NCBI GenBank assembly: GCA_013822015.1
Contig: PNJU01000010.1
Span: forward strand, 62,001 to 126,000
Direction of reading: 5' to 3'
Length of the DNA stretch: 64,000 nt
DNA from: Candidatus Puniceispirillum sp.
Lineage (GTDB): Bacteria; Pseudomonadota; Alphaproteobacteria; Caedimonadales; UBA1908
Below are positions 61,001 to 64,000 of the stretch, one piece after another (position 1 is the first letter of the stretch; each line of letters begins with the position of its first letter). Under the pieces are notes generated by a model. It was not told where the DNA came from and made no database searches. It saw only the letters and a list, made by a program, of their open reading frames with translations. Both the position numbers and the translations under genes were made by a program.

Positions 61001-64000
61001 GAAGTGGGGCGCGCCGTGATCAAGGGGGATGTGGAGCAGGAGGTGGGCTCAACCTTCGCCGTGGATGACAGCTTGACCTGGCAAGGCGCGCTGTGGGACC
61101 AAAAGGAGGAGTCCATCTTACGTGGCCCCCAGACGAGCTTTGATGGCGCGGTTCACAACCAAGGCGAAATGGCCCTGGAGGGGGGCGCGAGCTCCTTCAC
61201 CCAGCTCACCAATGGTGGCACCCTACGCGTCACGGGGACGGCGGATTTGAAGCTGTCAAACCTCTCCAATACAGGACACGTCGACATAAACGGGGCAGGC
61301 AAAGTCCACCTCATAGATGTCCAAAACCATGGCACCATGGATGTGCGCCACAACCGCGGTCTCAACCTCACAAGGGGCCAAAACCACGGCACCATGACGC
61401 TGGCGCAGGTGCGTATGGACTGGGCGAGAGCTTCTGAATGGGAAGAGTCACACCCTGAATTTGAGAATCTTGGCCAAATCAACCTTGGTGACAATGTGGC
61501 GAACTTTGAGTTGTTGATCGCTCTTGGAAGGCACCATGGAACAGTCAACTTTACGTGCCCTTACGATATTTCACGCGTGAATCACATCTTAGGGGTCGGG
61601 CGCCTCATCAGTGATCATGTGTTAACTCTGCGCGAAGACGTCCAACCACACATGAGGGACTATCTTCTTAATACGTTTTTGCCCCTGGTAAAGATTGAAG
61701 CCCCCATTCACTACATTGGACAAAATCTTAACCTCACACGCCCCATAAACCGCGCTCACCCCATCGCCTTTACGGCCCAGGAGTTCACCTGCAACGTGTC
61801 CCTCACGGCCCCCTCCATTCGTGTGGAGGCACAAAAGACCACTAATTTGGGCGAGATGAACGCCACAAACGGCGATCTTTTTCTTCAAAATGTGGCGGTG
61901 CTGGGCAAGGTGGGGGCCAGCAACACCCTCACCATCGCCGGCGCCCTCGCGGACATTACCCTCGGGGGCACCAATCTCATCACCCGCGCCCAAAACCTTC
62001 TCATCAACATGCCGGAGCGCCTTCTCACCAACCACCAGAACCTGCACATTGGCGGCTGGCTCCAGACCACAGCAAGAGGCCTTTGTAACTTTGCCACCCT
62101 GCGTGCGCACGAAAAAATAAGGCTTCTTCTGAGTAGTGTCTTTGAAAATGGGCGGATCAACTCCGCGGCGTATCATGCCACAGGCGCTGCCCCTGACGGT
62201 AACATCATGGTGTACAAGGGTATCTTGGAAAGCACCCATGATGACATCGACATCACTGCCCCCAAAACCACCAATAACGCTGGAGAAGTGTCGGCAGGCC
62301 GTGCCCTCAAAATCAATGCCCGTGAGTATATTTTCAACGCATGCGCACTGCGTGAGTTTCGTGCCATTCCAAACCCCTCATCCTCAAACCCTTTCCATCG
62401 GTCTTATCTTTATCACCGCGGCAATGGCTCCTTCATGCGCGCAGGCACCCAGCTGGATCTTCAAAGTGGCAGCATCTGTAACTATGGCGGCCACCTCTTT
62501 AGCCTGGGTACCATGGACATAAACGCAACGGCTCTGTTTGAAAACCAATACGGTGTTGTGTTGAGCATGGGGAGGGGAAAAATCACCGCGCCCACCATCA
62601 AAAACACGCGCCTAGGCATACAAAGAAATGTCGCCTGTACGAGTCCTATTCCCCAAGGTTGTTTGACGGCGTCAGATAACTACTTGATAAGTGTTTTTTC
62701 GTACACAGCTTGCAATAATCCCCCTCTGTTCTACACCCAAAATCAGTTCACGGGGGTCACAGCAACCTTTGGGAGGGCAGGTGTATGGGAGCATACGGGC
62801 TGTCAAGACTTGCTCACCTCCGGTCCTGGCGTCATAGGCAGCTTCGGTGACCTGACCCTGGATGCAAGCAACTCGATCCTCAATAAAATGAGCCATATTT
62901 TTGCAGCGGGCAATTTGCGTTACAAAAAAGCTGGCATCACCAATGAGAGTGACATTCTGCAGCACCAAGGCTATGTAGGTTTAAGTGCACACCCCACTGT
63001 CTTTACTGAGCCACAGACCATCAACGCCTCCGCCTCAGGCAACAAAGGCCTCTTTTTCGAAAACATCCGCTCTCTTTTAAATACGGGCACCCTTGCTGGG
63101 GGACACGTGATCGCCAATGTGGGCGGGAGTTTTTTGCAATTCGGAAGCGGGGGCAAGACATTGATGCCTGCCGAGCTTCCCGCCATGATCGCCATGACGG
63201 CGGGCACTCTATCACAGATGATGGGTGGGCTTGTGAGTTCCACCATGACATCCCAGGAGGCCTGTGAGCTTGCCGGTACTTTGAGACAAGTCGCCGGCCT
63301 GACGGGACAGGACGCAGCCTCCCAAATTGGCACGGCCCTGGCGTGCGCCCGCCCGGCTGGTGGGGAAACGCGCCCCATGCTAACCCATGTGGCCCAAAGC
63401 GGCGCCAGCACCTCCCTTGTGCCTTTGGACGGCCCCGCGCCGCGCGCGCCTTCCTTCTCCCTGTCATGGAATAACACCCCTTCAGGCCCCGTGGAGGTGA
63501 ACACCTTGATGTTCCACCCAGGCATGAGCGCTGATCGCTTCTTTCGGGCTATCCTCCACAAGCCCATCCGTCGCCACCTCGATGACATCGCCCTCCAAGT
63601 GGCTTTCCAGTTTGCGTGTTTGACCCATTTGGGATGCGCCGTCTTTGATATACGCGAGCTGAAAGACAACGCCGCCAGCCTTGTGTTACCCCATGTGTCT
63701 TACGGCGCCCTCATGGGTGACTTTGAGACCTTCAACCGCGGCACCCAGATGGTCCTTGTGGACGCCCCCTTTGAAACAAGCACCCACATTGAGATCATCA
63801 CCGTCTTGGTCATCCCCGAGGCCTTGCGTAAGAACCCGCGCCTGTTGCGTTTGGCTGCCGGGAACGGTGTGACCTATGCCCAACGCGGTATGCGTATCAC
63901 GGCGCAAAACGCCATTGAGAACGAGGGTGCCTTTGTGAGCCCGGCCAGCATCGCCCTTGAGGCCCCTCATCAAGAGCACAGGGGCCAAGTGGACACCATC
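58013..64000 (+). CDS. Giant filamentous haemagglutinin-like beta-helix exoprotein, partial at window edge
   Basis: One frame stays open for 1996 codons from ATG 58013 (or 58022) to the right edge. An extended signal-like N-terminus (ARRWFTYFLSANMLLTQVAQAFE) precedes a region that may correspond to a TPS-like cap (about 45-200). Then come dozens of beta-helix coils of about 20 residues marked by N-x-G turns, such as VNQGLLRV, ENYGLMHG, LNRGFIGG, VNAGHMEG, RNAGLLTG, VNQGVLVG, SNTGHVDI, QNHGTMDV, ENLGQINL. From about residue 1210 spacing loosens and other coils with Cys appear. The classical NPNL/NPNG motifs of two-partner secretion were not noticed. It is probably a surface adhesin or contact-dependent toxin carrier; export route unknown. 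Confidence 0.85.
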   Translation, partial: MTHMQETGLAASFKTLARRWFTYFLSANMLLTQVAQAFESTLNLSFTHEWVREDQAPLTRLSLDNQVLDFAGLQMGQKGHIVVAGKGYTYGLLEQQAALGGEVEGESVVRLKSQDKGLRLRFLLGRDGSVTLLSSKARTRFAVFSAGDIVFGAGVHDIALAHFQGRSVTNEGRCRIRQALTVRATGDRGEGEDNTQAGNESVGGTPGVFLNAPGASLTCEGTVYMLGGSDFVNQGLLRVPGALSLHMEGGDFIHGDGEDTSAFLDIKSAMVVDKARNVSLSAPVNGAGEGASLTVSSQTFYAGTGEAAHNPDADNFTLDALTIGAQHTHIGASTRARVGSVEFNHDMEDAGQRTLFIEGHVHAAQVAHLTAGETVIGKTGVVTGARVEGSGGALANHGVVEGHELSWTYGTHIANTGQMAFTSRIFAKAKVFENYGLMHGTDIEIAADGFLNRGFIGGLVQGEGARQVKIFARVGGLNEGEILAHKVTLAMGREVVPASNDAAQGQMASVAPQGTQETQGESPKTPSFLNRGRVVASAVVTVKGKGEIVNAGHMEGDTVSLKKDTRLYNMPEGAGQATLRGKKMRFQGADVFLNGGTLEMGCVEGSLDTFENHGQAHVATWNLGANILRNAGLLTGTGLLRAQDFMNLINGTMAGALTLDVARQGDNQGTLEDLCLVGQGHFFNNAHARLTRIDISAFVNQGVLVGDTLTLGKNLTRFENVFKPSLDPDDPQGEEPAVVKVERLVSEDTGAQERTIINKGTVSALETTLHGHVILDTLSQWASRVLTWTGSLFDIKKTSALTVAQGGSFTGQVVNAARLDLEAATLTFTHLENVGRVTFGAQTAAQVDHLKNTGDVKGARTLRVGTMDNTKNISVSSLRASGLVTNKGTITLHGQENTFDHFGNEGKIIVPRGAHGDIYNLISNNSVEGEGALTVGELENWGAMKLAKLVVRRYFFNVHTLDTKPHVVIQDLAVTNESLAPYAPAQILTLRNEGHLEVGRAVIKGDVEQEVGSTFAVDDSLTWQGALWDQKEESILRGPQTSFDGAVHNQGEMALEGGASSFTQLTNGGTLRVTGTADLKLSNLSNTGHVDINGAGKVHLIDVQNHGTMDVRHNRGLNLTRGQNHGTMTLAQVRMDWARASEWEESHPEFENLGQINLGDNVANFELLIALGRHHGTVNFTCPYDISRVNHILGVGRLISDHVLTLREDVQPHMRDYLLNTFLPLVKIEAPIHYIGQNLNLTRPINRAHPIAFTAQEFTCNVSLTAPSIRVEAQKTTNLGEMNATNGDLFLQNVAVLGKVGASNTLTIAGALADITLGGTNLITRAQNLLINMPERLLTNHQNLHIGGWLQTTARGLCNFATLRAHEKIRLLLSSVFENGRINSAAYHATGAAPDGNIMVYKGILESTHDDIDITAPKTTNNAGEVSAGRALKINAREYIFNACALREFRAIPNPSSSNPFHRSYLYHRGNGSFMRAGTQLDLQSGSICNYGGHLFSLGTMDINATALFENQYGVVLSMGRGKITAPTIKNTRLGIQRNVACTSPIPQGCLTASDNYLISVFSYTACNNPPLFYTQNQFTGVTATFGRAGVWEHTGCQDLLTSGPGVIGSFGDLTLDASNSILNKMSHIFAAGNLRYKKAGITNESDILQHQGYVGLSAHPTVFTEPQTINASASGNKGLFFENIRSLLNTGTLAGGHVIANVGGSFLQFGSGGKTLMPAELPAMIAMTAGTLSQMMGGLVSSTMTSQEACELAGTLRQVAGLTGQDAASQIGTALACARPAGGETRPMLTHVAQSGASTSLVPLDGPAPRAPSFSLSWNNTPSGPVEVNTLMFHPGMSADRFFRAILHKPIRRHLDDIALQVAFQFACLTHLGCAVFDIRELKDNAASLVLPHVSYGALMGDFETFNRGTQMVLVDAPFETSTHIEIITVLVIPEALRKNPRLLRLAAGNGVTYAQRGMRITAQNAIENEGAFVSPASIALEAPHQEHRGQVDTI

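Overview
The window is about 64 kb of a bacterial chromosome that reads as an alphaproteobacterium. The markers are an aa3-type cytochrome oxidase operon with ctaB, coxF and ctaG, a COQ9 gene divergent from rpsU, a mutY/DUF721 pair, a 6S RNA upstream of a YmdB-type phosphoesterase, and a K+-independent H+-pyrophosphatase. Other features point to a host-associated lineage such as Holosporales or a relative: a phytase-like exported phosphatase, many secreted proteins without recognisable relatives, a giant haemagglutinin-like exoprotein, orphan solute-binding proteins and decaying genes. That placement is inference. No rRNA, tRNA, CRISPR array or complete transposase was seen.

Layout. 1-5.6 kb: partial TsaC/Sua5, exported phosphatase, ctaC-ctaD-ctaB-coxF-ctaG. 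5.7-7.3 kb: trhO and a secreted orphan. 7.3-13.1 kb, minus strand: a lipid A/Kdo module msbA - DUF374 acyltransferase - small lipoprotein - waaA - lpxK - lpxL. 13.2-19.1 kb: a kinase-less PAS protein, a SIMPL protein and secreted orphans, one frameshifted. 19.6-23.7 kb: hppA, a short AvcD-like deaminase and a secreted low-complexity protein. 23.8-28.8 kb, minus strand: a YejA-like binding protein, then ctaE, surf1 and an M16 peptidase. 29-35.5 kb: TrpX-like binding protein, DedA, tsaB, VanX-like dipeptidase, exported GT-B-like protein, COQ9. 35.5-44.6 kb: rpsU, BamE-like lipoprotein, exported methyltransferase, ATP-grasp enzyme, a broken MFS transporter, a GDPD/FAD-oxidase fusion, 6S RNA, ymdB. 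44.9-49.7 kb, minus strand: a compact type II secretion/type IV pilus module (gspE, gspF and three small assembly proteins). 49.9-57.4 kb: a chemoreceptor with PilZ domain, rpmG, mutY, DUF721, DEAD-box helicase with near-identical tandem repeats, cspA, cupin. 58 kb to the right edge: one open frame of at least 1996 codons encoding a beta-helix exoprotein.

The least expected structure is in the non-coding DNA. Three copies of a 107-bp nearly palindromic element (17678-17784, 40207-40313, 44746-44852) have TATAGC termini and behave like a non-autonomous TA-targeting insertion element. One copy sits inside the MFS gene, and removing it with one TA copy restores the reading frame. Another sits inside a second, unrelated repeat family (37245-37399 and 44614-44867). 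Both families look like small mobile or formerly mobile repeats.

The genes fall into working groups: respiration and proton pumping (cox genes, surf1, hppA, COQ9), outer-membrane construction (msbA to lpxL, BamE-like lipoprotein), tRNA modification (tsaC, tsaB, trhO), envelope and surface export (gsp module, giant exoprotein, many signal peptides) and sensing (chemoreceptor-PilZ, PAS protein).
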